Source: a virus. From it: a stretch of DNA of 64,000 nt. Made by a program: the position numbers and the translations under genes. Where the stretch lies: IMG/VR virus record IMGVR_UViG_3300009514_000005, positions 1 to 64,000 of that record. One strand, written 5' to 3'. Numbering within the stretch: the stretch's first letter is position 1; every line of letters begins with the position of its first letter. The notes beneath the pieces are model-generated. The model was given only the letters and a program-made list of their open reading frames with translations. It was not told where the DNA came from and made no database searches. This document shows, one piece after another, positions 41,599 to 50,257 of the stretch.

Positions 41599-42657
41599 CT
41601 AAACAACCTCCTTCAACTCAATCCATAGTAAATTATTCATGGCGGAATTTAAATCCGATTCACTGTAATCACCAGGATCTTTTCCTTTTAAAGAATCAAT
41701 CACGTCAAAATAGAAATCTTCTTTTTCCCACTTGCCAGGCTTGCTTCCATCTCTCTTCTCAAATAATGTATTTTTTTTAACCCCGGCTATCCCACACTTC
41801 AAGCCTTTGATTAAAAGAAGTTTTCCAAATTCTTCAGCAAATTGCAATCCCTGACCATCATCATCTGCGTCAGGAAAAAATACAACCTCTTTAAACCATT
41901 TCCTAATTTTCATAATTTGCTCATCACCCAGGCTAGTGCCCATTGACCCAAGAGTATTAATGACGCCAAGTTTTTCCAGGTTGAACACATCAAAAAATCC
42001 TTCAACGATATGGACTCGTTTCATATCTCTATCGACAAACTTCTCTCCAAATAAATATTTCTCTTTTTTAAATCCTCTCTCATGCAAATACTTTGGCTTT
42101 TGCTCTCCAGTCACGTCTCGGCCAGATGCGCCAACAAGGGTCCCGGTGAAATCCCTAACTGGTATCATCATTCTTTTTTTGTACTGACTGTATCCTATCT
42201 CCCAACGATTTATTTGCTCCTTTGTCATTCCTTTTTCTATAGCAATATTAGGAACAAGCTTTAACCAAATCTTGAGATCGTCTTCAGAAACAACTTTTCT
42301 TTTCTTGCCCTTCCAGTTAACTAAATTTTTCGTATATGTTCCATGTCCTTCATAGGTAGACAATTTTGTCCATCCACTCTTTGGTCTATCTATCGATGCT
42401 GCAAATTCATAAGGAGCTGCATTCCCGGAATGATCTCTATACAGTCTGGCGAGCTTCATTGCTGAGCCTTGGTTTTGACATGACCAACATTTAAATACCG
42501 CTGGATCTCCGGCCTTGGCTGTCATACTTGGATTTTTATCTACGCCAGACGGATGAGTCCATTGAGCCAAAGGACATTTTACATAGTACTGGCCCCTGGA
42601 TCCCTTGGCCCTTGTGTTCATCATTTGAAATAAAGTTTCCAACTGTGATTCAGTCAT
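41599..42657 (-). CDS. dnaG: DNA primase, DnaG-type
   Basis: 352 aa. N-terminal zinc finger of the CHC2 kind (VKCPLAQWTHPSG...FKCWSCQNQG). TOPRIM core: EGFFDVF, then DADDDGQG with the acidic triad. It lacks the long C-terminal helicase-binding domain of host DnaG. It makes RNA primers beside the DnaB-like helicase encoded next to it. Confidence 0.9.
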   Translation of the reverse strand: MTESQLETLFQMMNTRAKGSRGQYYVKCPLAQWTHPSGVDKNPSMTAKAGDPAVFKCWSCQNQGSAMKLARLYRDHSGNAAPYEFAASIDRPKSGWTKLSTYEGHGTYTKNLVNWKGKKRKVVSEDDLKIWLKLVPNIAIEKGMTKEQINRWEIGYSQYKKRMMIPVRDFTGTLVGASGRDVTGEQKPKYLHERGFKKEKYLFGEKFVDRDMKRVHIVEGFFDVFNLEKLGVINTLGSMGTSLGDEQIMKIRKWFKEVVFFPDADDDGQGLQFAEEFGKLLLIKGLKCGIAGVKKNTLFEKRDGSKPGKWEKEDFYFDVIDSLKGKDPGDYSESDLNSAMNNLLWIELKEVV

Positions 42658-42659
42658 GC

Positions 42660-43934
42660 TTAAAAATTATCATCATCGTAAAAATTCATATTTCCCCTGG
42701 ATTCTCCATTACCAGGTTTTTCAAAATCTCCTATTTCACTAAAATCCATATTTACCATATCCCAATTAATCTCGAGAGGATCCCCGGATGTTTCCCCCTC
42801 TCTTACCTTCAGTGGATGAATATGCATTCTTCCATCTTGCTTTTGTTCTTTGTTTTGAGAAAGGGCAAAAATATTTGTAGCATTCCAGCCAATAACATCT
42901 GACAAGGCCAAATGCTCAGTTCCCACCTTGCCCTTGGTTTTAGTTGCTTCTCGATTAAGCTGAGTAGTTCCAATGAGAGGCATTTTATGTCTTTGAGCGT
43001 AAGTTTTAAAATCCTCCACTACTTCAGCCATGTTATCAAATCTGTTTTTTCCCCCAGCCTTAACTCGATAACACGAATCAATAATCACAATATCGGCATT
43101 CGATCGATCCATTGCGATATCAATATCAACAGAAGTAAGTCCTTTTTGATGCTCTAAAATATCTATGCCTTTATGATTTCTTAATTCGGTTAATTGTTCA
43201 AAAAATTTCTCTCTATTAAAAGTTCCAAGCTTTCCTTTTCGAATGGCTGCATATTGAATTTGGGTTTTAATTGCATAAAGTCTTTGAGCGATATCTTCCT
43301 TGGTCATCTCAGCAGAAATAAACAACACCTTTCTTCCTGCTACATGGGCTTTTAACGCCACCATGATAGCCCAAAAACTTTTTCCAACGCCAGATCTTGC
43401 AACACAAAAACTAATATCTCCAGGAAACCATCCCATGGTCCACTCATCCATTGATGGCCAAGGAGTTGGAATTCCCCGAATCCCAGATTCAGCATCTAAA
43501 TATTTTTGCTTAATAGAGTCAGTTAAAGCGAATACATCAATCAATTCAAAATCAGTCATACCTTCTTGATCTTGAATCTTTAAAAATTTTCGAAGTAGCT
43601 CAAGGGCATCTCTTGGCTTATCCTCTATGGTCAGCAGAGAAACTTCGGTTCCTAGATCCGACAAATCTCGACTAAGACTTCTATCTAAAATCTTCTCGGA
43701 CCAATGCTCAATAGGGGTTGATTCGTTTGGAATATCAAGATTAAATTCTGCCTTTACGGCAACGCTAGAAGGAACTTTTCCATGCTTTTGATAAAATACT
43801 TGAATAAATTTCCAAATATCTTTAGATATTCCATCAATGTGTTTTTCTTTGATTCCTTTTTTAAGAGCGGTGGCATAGCCATCATCCATGATTATTTTGC
43901 CAATCAATCCCAAATCAATATCTTTATCTTCCAT
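42660..43934 (-). CDS. dnaB: Replicative DnaB-type helicase
   Basis: 424 aa. Walker A SGVGKS at 181-186, Walker B IVIIDS, and a DnaB-type RLYAIKTQ/LIGTTQLNR pattern, with a short helical N-terminal domain. The C-terminus ends NFYDDDNF, acidic with an aromatic end, similar to an SSB tail. Ring helicase for fork progress. Confidence 0.9.
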   Translation of the reverse strand: MEDKDIDLGLIGKIIMDDGYATALKKGIKEKHIDGISKDIWKFIQVFYQKHGKVPSSVAVKAEFNLDIPNESTPIEHWSEKILDRSLSRDLSDLGTEVSLLTIEDKPRDALELLRKFLKIQDQEGMTDFELIDVFALTDSIKQKYLDAESGIRGIPTPWPSMDEWTMGWFPGDISFCVARSGVGKSFWAIMVALKAHVAGRKVLFISAEMTKEDIAQRLYAIKTQIQYAAIRKGKLGTFNREKFFEQLTELRNHKGIDILEHQKGLTSVDIDIAMDRSNADIVIIDSCYRVKAGGKNRFDNMAEVVEDFKTYAQRHKMPLIGTTQLNREATKTKGKVGTEHLALSDVIGWNATNIFALSQNKEQKQDGRMHIHPLKVREGETSGDPLEINWDMVNMDFSEIGDFEKPGNGESRGNMNFYDDDNF

Positions 43935-43942
43935 TCAACACC

Positions 43943-44569
43943 TCAATCAAACTTTATACAGATTCCTTTGCGAACAATATAAGACATCATGTTAGACATA
44001 ACTTTTTCTAATTCATCCATGTCCAAATGAGAGGCAAAAATAGTTGGCTTCAGGTTGTCATATCTTTTTCTAAGAATCTGATCCAAATAATGATTACAGA
44101 ATTTTGTATCAGCCCCAACATCATATAATCCTAAACATCTAACCGAACTCAAATGTTCAATCGCTGACCTATCATCTATCTCTGAAGTTGATTCAACCCA
44201 TGTCCTTAAATTCAAAACTGAAATACAAAAAGATGTATAGCGATGACGCTGGAAAAATTTCAACAAAATAGCCATTGCGGTTTCAGCCATAGCCATATCT
44301 TCTTTGTTCACCAATAAAAGACTCTTCTCCATATAGCCATCGGCATTTTTCCATCTATCAACAAATATTTTTAACTTGGGTAAAATATCCTCAGGAATAT
44401 CAGAACGCTGAACATCCCAAAGTCTCTTAGGAAGGTTCATGTCCCGATAAATCGAAGGACCAAGTTTGATCTTTAAAGTTCCTCCATCGGTAACTTCGTA
44501 GACCTTCGATGTGTATCCAGACTCTTCGAGGATTCTTTTTTGGATTTCCTTATCGACTCCAGGGTCCAT
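43943..44569 (-). CDS. DnaC-like helicase loader with degenerate P-loop
   Basis: 208 aa; ATG at 44569 with GGAGG upstream. The layout follows DnaC/IstB AAA+ loaders: SLLLVNKEDMAMAETAMAIL aligns with Walker A but lacks GxxGxGKT, VRCLGLYDVG aligns with Walker B (Asp kept) and LRKRYDNLKPTIFASHL with the sensor strand. ATP hydrolysis may be lost. It overlaps the initiator gene by 97 nt. Confidence 0.7.
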   Translation of the reverse strand: MDPGVDKEIQKRILEESGYTSKVYEVTDGGTLKIKLGPSIYRDMNLPKRLWDVQRSDIPEDILPKLKIFVDRWKNADGYMEKSLLLVNKEDMAMAETAMAILLKFFQRHRYTSFCISVLNLRTWVESTSEIDDRSAIEHLSSVRCLGLYDVGADTKFCNHYLDQILRKRYDNLKPTIFASHLDMDELEKVMSNMMSYIVRKGICIKFD

Positions 44570-45858
44570 CGTCCCTCCTTTATTTTTTTGCATGTCGCGT
44601 ACCTCCACTCTACAGTCATCTCATCAAATCGGGGATCCTCTGAAAGAGCCCTCCCAGACGGAACAAACTCATCCCAATGATCACGAAGAAACTCCCAGTT
44701 CTCGACGATATATGTCATAAGCTCTTTGGCCTGTTCAAGCCCAAGATCACCAATCATGCCTTTGGCATCCTTCGTCTGGCTGGATCTGATCTCATTGTGG
44801 CAGCTATACCCAGATTTCCTCATGACCTCGGAAAACGCCTTGTAAAGCTTCTTTGCCTTGTGGGATATGTTCTGGTCTATCCCAGGGCCCTTTCTCTTCT
44901 TAGGCGAAGAGCTAGCCATCTCCTTGTCCCGCTCCTTCTTTCGTTGGTAAGCTCTTTTGTCGGCTTCCCGTTTTTTCTCTTTCTGAGCTTCATACCAATC
45001 GTCAGGCCCCTTTTTGGGTTTGGCGTATTTCTTCTTGTCGAAAGGCAATAGCTCTTCATTGGCGTTACCATCATCATGGACATGTCCACCTAACCCCATG
45101 ATTACTTTATGACTAGCCTTGCTATCATCATCTTGCGTCATTTTTTCGCGGCCCCCGGCGTTATACCTATCGCATTGTGTCGTCTTCTGACCCGTCACAG
45201 CATCATTGTACACCATGTCGTAATCAATGCCCCTTGTCAGGTTACAGTACATTGTGTCGTAATGATTCCTCTTGTCATTATAGTACAGTACGTCATCATA
45301 GTACGTTGCGTCGTAATGATTCCCCTTGTCACATTCTTTTACGACACTTTGTGTTAACCTGTTTTTACACAGGGGGTCACTTAGTCTTGTTAAATGAGTA
45401 TTATTAACCTTAGTCTTATTAGTGTTCATTTTTTGAACTACCTGGTGTTCATTTATTGAACTAGGGGTAGTGCAATTATTGAACTCCATCATGTACCCCC
45501 CCTGCGTTATCAGTTCATTTTTTGAACCTACTCCATTATTTGGAGAGACATCGTCCCAAAGAGGTTTAGGCGTAGCGTTAAGCATCCATGATTCTGGCCC
45601 TAAGCACTCGTAATTATTAGACTTTCCGCAGTCATTTCGCCTTACATCAACTAAGCCCTTAATGGTTAATTCTTTCAAAACTTTAGCTATAGTTGCCCTG
45701 CTTTTAAGTCCACTTAGCTCCATTAGCTTTTTATAACTAGGAAAAGCCGGATTAAAATGAGCCAAAACACAGTAAACCCGAAAAGCAGATGGAGAAATGT
45801 TCTCTCCAGCCCTAATAAGGTCGTTTGGGATCATGGTAAAATTCTTATTTTTCTTCAA
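44473..45858 (-). CDS. Replication initiator with winged helix and internal iterons
   Basis: 461 aa. Residues 8-95 form a winged helix (SPSAFRVYCVLAHFN, SYKKLMELSGLKSRATIAK, LKELTIKGLVDVRRND). A low-complexity middle (about 175-229) is encoded by DNA iterons. The C-terminal part has a Lys-rich segment and a helical domain. Gene order initiator-loader-helicase-primase mirrors lambda O-P organisation. Confidence 0.8.
   Translation of the reverse strand: MKKNKNFTMIPNDLIRAGENISPSAFRVYCVLAHFNPAFPSYKKLMELSGLKSRATIAKVLKELTIKGLVDVRRNDCGKSNNYECLGPESWMLNATPKPLWDDVSPNNGVGSKNELITQGGYMMEFNNCTTPSSINEHQVVQKMNTNKTKVNNTHLTRLSDPLCKNRLTQSVVKECDKGNHYDATYYDDVLYYNDKRNHYDTMYCNLTRGIDYDMVYNDAVTGQKTTQCDRYNAGGREKMTQDDDSKASHKVIMGLGGHVHDDGNANEELLPFDKKKYAKPKKGPDDWYEAQKEKKREADKRAYQRKKERDKEMASSSPKKRKGPGIDQNISHKAKKLYKAFSEVMRKSGYSCHNEIRSSQTKDAKGMIGDLGLEQAKELMTYIVENWEFLRDHWDEFVPSGRALSEDPRFDEMTVEWRYATCKKIKEGRWTLESIRKSKKESSKSLDTHRRSTKLPMEEL
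45171..45348. repeat. Iterons inside initiator gene, candidate replication origin
   Basis: About 31-bp units begin GTAC and end CTTGTCA with GTCGTAAT in the middle: 45208-45239, 45247-45277 and 45301-45331, plus a partial unit at 45171-45197 and an inverted TTACGACAC at 45340-45348. Two copies differ by 1 nt in length, so the same DNA is read in different codon phases. Confidence 0.75.
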
Positions 45859-45891
45859 AACAACTCCTTTTGTATGTGGGGAATCGGCAAA

Positions 45892-46239
45892 TCAAGAACC
45901 TGAACTCACAAGACAAAGATGGCCTTTGGCAATCAAAGGGACTTCATGCGATGCACCAATGCTAAACTTCCAAGATTCTTGGCCAAGACAAAAATAAGAA
46001 TTTGGGGATTCGAAAGAATCACCTTGCTCTATTTTAATCAAACCCTTGCTAGCCAGTTCTTTTAGAGTCTTAGAAATAGTCGTGTCACTTTTGACGCCAC
46101 TAAGTATCCTGAAATCCTCATAAGCAATAAAGGCATGTTCAGATCTCAAAATGATTGCATAAAAAAGAAAAGCCCGAGGAGAAAGCTCTGCTTCATCAAG
46201 AACCTCTGCTGGAATCATTAACAAACCATCTTTAACCAT
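45892..46239 (-). CDS. Winged-helix paralogue of the initiator N-terminus
   Basis: 115 aa starting MVKDGLLMIPAEVLDEAELS. It matches residues 1-100 of the initiator in order: SPRAFLFYAIILRSEHAFIA, EDFRILSGVKSDTTISKTLKEL, ASKGLIKI and CLGQESWKF. It lacks the C-terminal domains, so it may regulate the origin by competing for sites. ATG at 46239 follows the palindrome-borne GGAG. Confidence 0.75.
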   Translation of the reverse strand: MVKDGLLMIPAEVLDEAELSPRAFLFYAIILRSEHAFIAYEDFRILSGVKSDTTISKTLKELASKGLIKIEQGDSFESPNSYFCLGQESWKFSIGASHEVPLIAKGHLCLVSSGS

Positions 46240-46245
46240 ATCAGC

Positions 46246-46259
46246 TCCAATCAATTGGA
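46246..46259. repeat. 14-bp palindrome, copy 6
   Basis: Exact TCCAATCAATTGGA, with GGAG on the minus strand 6 nt before the paralogue's ATG. Confidence 0.9.
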
Positions 46260-46260
46260 C

Positions 46261-46395
46261 AAAAAAGGGACGCCCTCCCTTGTTATGTGGAAATTATGCT
46301 GATCTCCATAAGACCAAGAAGAAAGGCGTCCCAGGTGACTCCCTAAGGAGGCAACTCTAAAATATAAAACTTTTCCAGAAATCGAAGATCAGCAT
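46261..46395 (-). ncRNA. Structured leader/terminator element
   Basis: GGGACGCC and GGCGTCCC (46325-46332 and 46267-46274) pair on the minus strand, followed by TTTTTT and then the palindrome. ATGCTGATC (46296-46304) is the inverse of GATCAGCAT (46387-46395). The 230-bp gap between two genes otherwise holds only frames of 8-13 codons. Confidence 0.5.
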
Positions 46396-46488
46396 GGAGG
46401 AATGGTTTCACTAGCTGAATTGGCTGGCAAGTGCTTTGTTAAGACACCCAGTACAAGAAGTACATTACTATTTGTAATTTAACGGATA

Positions 46489-47376
46489 TTAATATTTACT
46501 CATTACGCAATGACCATGAGACATCTTATACTCTTTAAGCTCCTCATCAGTCATATAACCATATTTAGCAACCGCTTCATTAAGTTTTTCTGGCAAAAAT
46601 TTACGACCCCAAACTCCAAGGTTTTTATTTCCCTTATCCTCATTGGCTTTTAATTTGTTTTCTTCTATTCGAACCCAATCTTGATAGTCTTCCGGATGAA
46701 ACCTATAGAGCCAAAGTAATTCAATCTCGTTCATAAATGGACAAAGAATACAATTTGATGGAACCGGAACTTGGTTACCAGTTGAAGAAATATATTCCTG
46801 GCATCCTTTTCTGTCTAAACCAAGATCCACCAGTGGATAAATATGATTAATGGATTTTTTTCTCCACTTCATGGAATCCTTAGATGGATCTGCCATTCTT
46901 TTTTCTTCTCCAGAGGCAATACCAATCATCATTTTAATTTTTCCATACCGCTCTGCAAATCGAAGAAAGGCTTTCTTTCTTCCTTTGTCAACTCCATATT
47001 TCTTATGAAGCCAATCCTCTAAAAATTTATAGATAGGTTGAATCTTAAGTTTATCAGTGCAGGTTTTAGGGAAAGCTTTGGATCCAACAGTATTTTTAAG
47101 ATTATAAAAACCTCTCAACGACTGCCAAGAATCATAATGATATCCCATGTCACTGGTAAGGTGAACAAACTCAATTTTGTTTTTACCGCAAAATTTTTTA
47201 ATATTTTCAACATGACTATAAGTGTCCCGATGTTCATCACCAGTATCAGACATAATTACCAAAAAATCATTTGGAGCATATTTAGATCGGAACCCCTGAT
47301 CGTAAACATATTTGTAAAGGAGAGTAGTTGAATCCTGCCCTCCTCCAAATGATAAAATCGTTAACTGATCACTCAT
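46489..47376 (-). CDS. PAPS-reductase-fold protein 2
   Basis: 295 aa. PP-loop variant FGGGQDS at residues 10-16, the conserved ISDTGDEHRDTYSHV-type second motif (here IMSDTGDEHRDTY), CxxC in NCILCPF, and a C-terminal SHGHCVMSKY, typical of a common phage family annotated as PAPS reductase. True substrate unknown. Confidence 0.85.
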   Translation of the reverse strand: MSDQLTILSFGGGQDSTTLLYKYVYDQGFRSKYAPNDFLVIMSDTGDEHRDTYSHVENIKKFCGKNKIEFVHLTSDMGYHYDSWQSLRGFYNLKNTVGSKAFPKTCTDKLKIQPIYKFLEDWLHKKYGVDKGRKKAFLRFAERYGKIKMMIGIASGEEKRMADPSKDSMKWRKKSINHIYPLVDLGLDRKGCQEYISSTGNQVPVPSNCILCPFMNEIELLWLYRFHPEDYQDWVRIEENKLKANEDKGNKNLGVWGRKFLPEKLNEAVAKYGYMTDEELKEYKMSHGHCVMSKY

Positions 47377-47393
47377 AACTTTTCCCCATGCCC

Positions 47394-48959
47394 TTATTTT
47401 TTAGGGGAGTTAACATAATGAAGTTCGCTCTTGGCTCTCGTGATAGCCACATAAATCAAATTATCCTCTTGGTTTTTCTGCCAATTCTGAACGGCATATT
47501 TCGAAGGAAGAAGCCAGCGATCCAAGAAGAAAACCCTTATACACTCTAAGCCTTTTGACTTATGAACAGTGGAAAGGTTTACCAAGTTTTGGCTTAGGAC
47601 CGCTCCGTTTCTCACCTCTTCTTTTTGGAAAAGATTCTCAATTGATTTGATTAATTCCGAAACAGAGTTTGCTCCACTCATCTCAATAAAAATTTCTACA
47701 ACCTCAACTCTATCTTCAATTCTGGAAACATCAGCTTTAGGACTTTTTTCAAGAAGTCTTTCGATCTCTCTTTCCTTCCAATTATCAAGTTTCTCAGTGA
47801 GCTTAACAAGATTCTTAGCCTTCATTCTTTCAATGAGAGAAACAATTCCCTTGGCCAAATCTCTACCAAGAATGGTGGCTGGTACTCGATCACCAATTAA
47901 TCTATAGGCCAATCGAATAAGAGGAGCCGTATTCCTACAAACAACCAGATCACCCTTGCGAAACATATCAGTTTGATATTCTCCACGATCCTCAACATGA
48001 CCCTCAGGAGCCCCATCAAAAGCTTCGATATGATCAACCACCTCTTGAGCTTCCTCTACAATTTTTTGTGGACATCGATAAGAAGTCGAAAGAGGAAGTC
48101 TCTTACAGTTAAAAGTTTTAACGATATTTTCCATAGAATCAGAATCAGCTCCTCTAAATCCATAGATAGCCTGACAAGGATCCCCAACAGCAACAAGCCT
48201 TCCATTTCTTTTTAAAGTTTTCGCAATAAGAGATCTTTGAATTTTGGAAACATCCTGGGCTTCATCAACGAAAACAAAATCATTGGTGAACATAGGAATA
48301 TTAAAAATAACTGGAAGGTAAAGCTGATCATCAAAATCAATCATTTCATCACGCTTTTCGATTCCAACCTTGAGAAGAATCCTGGCCATCTCAACCATTT
48401 TTTCACGATCTTTTCCTGGATCAAATTCCTCTTCGGTATCAGATTCAAATTTACTTCCACCTTCATTGGGCTGAATATCATAACGATCAATCAGATCATC
48501 CCAAACTGAATCCTCATCCTTAGTGAGAGCGTTTAAATCCATCCCGCTAGGAACGATTCCGATACCTTTTGCAAGCCCAACAAGCTTAACCGCTGCGGAT
48601 CCCAATCTCTCAATGGTTCTTTCGGTATAGTCTGGGGAGATATAATCATTGAAAAGTTTCCAAGTCTTCTGAGTCTCAAGATTAGGCCGACCATCAACAT
48701 ATCTTGCCCAAGCACCGTGACCAAGACCATTCAAAGTCTTTGCGATAACATGACCCGGAACACGATCACTCAATTCATTGGCGATGCTTTTATTAAAAGC
48801 CAAAAAGATCACCCTTTTATTTTGAGGAATTAATTCCAAAGCCTTAATAATAGTTGTTGTCTTTCCGGATCCTGCAACTGCCTCCACGACAGCAGATCCC
48901 TCACCGTTTTTAATAAACTCAAAAACCGCTTCCTGATACTTGCTTGGTTTAAAACTCAT
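47394..48959 (-). CDS. UvrD/PcrA-type SF1A helicase
   Basis: 521 aa. Motifs: AGSGKT (29-34), AFNKSIANEL, VFVDEAQD, GDPCQAIYGFRGAD, LSTSYRCP, STVHKSKGLE and YVAITRAKSEL. It is compact, without the large 1B/2B insertions of host UvrD. GGAGG precedes the ATG and a good promoter lies upstream (48997-49025). Confidence 0.93.
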   Translation of the reverse strand: MSFKPSKYQEAVFEFIKNGEGSAVVEAVAGSGKTTTIIKALELIPQNKRVIFLAFNKSIANELSDRVPGHVIAKTLNGLGHGAWARYVDGRPNLETQKTWKLFNDYISPDYTERTIERLGSAAVKLVGLAKGIGIVPSGMDLNALTKDEDSVWDDLIDRYDIQPNEGGSKFESDTEEEFDPGKDREKMVEMARILLKVGIEKRDEMIDFDDQLYLPVIFNIPMFTNDFVFVDEAQDVSKIQRSLIAKTLKRNGRLVAVGDPCQAIYGFRGADSDSMENIVKTFNCKRLPLSTSYRCPQKIVEEAQEVVDHIEAFDGAPEGHVEDRGEYQTDMFRKGDLVVCRNTAPLIRLAYRLIGDRVPATILGRDLAKGIVSLIERMKAKNLVKLTEKLDNWKEREIERLLEKSPKADVSRIEDRVEVVEIFIEMSGANSVSELIKSIENLFQKEEVRNGAVLSQNLVNLSTVHKSKGLECIRVFFLDRWLLPSKYAVQNWQKNQEDNLIYVAITRAKSELHYVNSPKK

Positions 48960-48996
48960 TAAGCCTCCTTCAAATTAATATCCAAAACCTACCCCC

Positions 48997-49025
48997 ATTA
49001 TCAGGTATATTCATCTAAATGTAAA
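48997..49025 (-). promoter_or_regulatory. Sigma70-type promoter for UvrD gene
   Basis: TTTACA and GATAAT are 17 bp apart on the minus strand, 38 nt before the ATG. It shares CTTTACATTTA, ATACCTGATAAT-type bases with the promoter at 57762, so it is a repeated phage promoter. Confidence 0.8.
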
Positions 49026-49122
49026 GATAATTTCTTGACAAAACGTATTTTATTTACCCTAGAAATATCAACCACTTAAGACTTGCCAAGTCAAATAGAA
49101 AGGCTAATGGTATGATTTGGAT

Positions 49123-49314
49123 ATGAAGCTCTTTGTAAAAACCATCTCCTGGCGATTTATAGCTATGTCTACAACCGGCTTGATCTCTTACGTTCTCACG
49201 GGTTCAATTGAGATAGCGACTAGTATCATGAGCGTTGAAGTGGTGATAAAAAGTCTTTTATATTATGCTCACGAAAAGATATGGATTAAATACGGAGGAT
49301 CCCATGAAAAATAG
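49123..49314 (+). CDS. DUF2061 membrane protein
   Basis: 63 aa. MKLFVKTISWRFIAMSTTGL then SYVLTGSIEIA and LLYYAHEKIWIKYG match the DUF2061 signature of two membrane helices. In bacteria DUF2061 genes occur near sulfate-assimilation genes, and an APS kinase follows here. The ATG at 49123 has TATGAT 6 nt before it and no Shine-Dalgarno sequence. Confidence 0.85.
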   Translation: MKLFVKTISWRFIAMSTTGLISYVLTGSIEIATSIMSVEVVIKSLLYYAHEKIWIKYGGSHEK

Positions 49315-50227
49315 AGCAATCTGGCTTACCGGCCTCCCGTGTGCGGGGAAAACCACTATAGCTCAAGAACTTGTAAAACTCATCCCAAACTCCACCATTC
49401 TCGATGGAGACATAATTCGATCAGGGCCCCTAGGCCAAGGGGTAGGGTTTTCCAAAGAAGACAGAGAAGCCCATATTAAGCGAATGGGGCATATAGCAAA
49501 AATTCTCTTAGACTCTGGGATAACCCCAATCTGTTCCTTCGTTTCTCCGTCAAGAGAAACCAGGGAAGAGATTAAAGAGTTCATAGGTAAAGATCGGTTC
49601 TTTGAGATTTTCATAGATCCTCCCTTGGAGGTATGCATCAAAAGAGACGTTAAGGGAATGTATGCTAAAGCCATGCGTGGCGAGATCCAAAATTTTACTG
49701 GAATCGATGCAACTTACGAAAAGCCAACTAACCCAAGCCTAAGAATTGATACCGATAAAATCTCCCTAAAAGACACGGTTAATTTTATTGTAGGCAAACT
49801 TAAAATTTATCCAGAAAGAGCTGCCTTTTTTATTGGCCGATGGAACGGTGCCTTACATTTGGGGCATGAGGAAATTTTCAATCAAGAATTAAGCAAAGGC
49901 AAAAGGATTGTTCTTCTCATTAGAAACGTTAGGCCAGACGAAAAAAATCCTTGGACCGCTAAAGAAGTCAAGGAAATGCTGGACTATAGATACAAAGATA
50001 ATGACAGTGTAAGCACTATGATTGTTCCAGATCTTGAGAGTGTTAACTACGGTAGAGGCGTTGGATATGAAGTAAAAGAGATAAAGGTTTCAGGAAAGAT
50101 AGCCGGGATCAGTGGAACAAAATGCAGAGAAATGATTCAAGACAATAACCCTGAATGGAAAAAACTAGTATCTCATAATGTTATTGAATTTTTAGAGCTG
50201 AAATATAGCAAAGAAAATAAAAAATAA
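49304..50227 (+). CDS. cysC: APS kinase fused to HxGH nucleotidyltransferase
   Basis: 307 aa, ATG after GGAGG; overlaps the DUF2061 gene by 11 nt. Residues 1-165 are CysC-type: P-loop GLPCAGKTT, DGDIIR, SFVSPSRETRE and a KAMRGEIQNFTGI-like lid. Residues 170-307 are cytidylyltransferase-like with FIGRWNGALHLGHEE (HxGH), PDLESVNYGRGVGY and ISGTKCREM. The kinase makes PAPS from APS; the second domain might make APS or another adenylate. Confidence 0.85.
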   Translation: MKNRAIWLTGLPCAGKTTIAQELVKLIPNSTILDGDIIRSGPLGQGVGFSKEDREAHIKRMGHIAKILLDSGITPICSFVSPSRETREEIKEFIGKDRFFEIFIDPPLEVCIKRDVKGMYAKAMRGEIQNFTGIDATYEKPTNPSLRIDTDKISLKDTVNFIVGKLKIYPERAAFFIGRWNGALHLGHEEIFNQELSKGKRIVLLIRNVRPDEKNPWTAKEVKEMLDYRYKDNDSVSTMIVPDLESVNYGRGVGYEVKEIKVSGKIAGISGTKCREMIQDNNPEWKKLVSHNVIEFLELKYSKENKK

Positions 50228-50257
50228 CTTAGCCCGAAATGCGGTTAGAATAGAACC

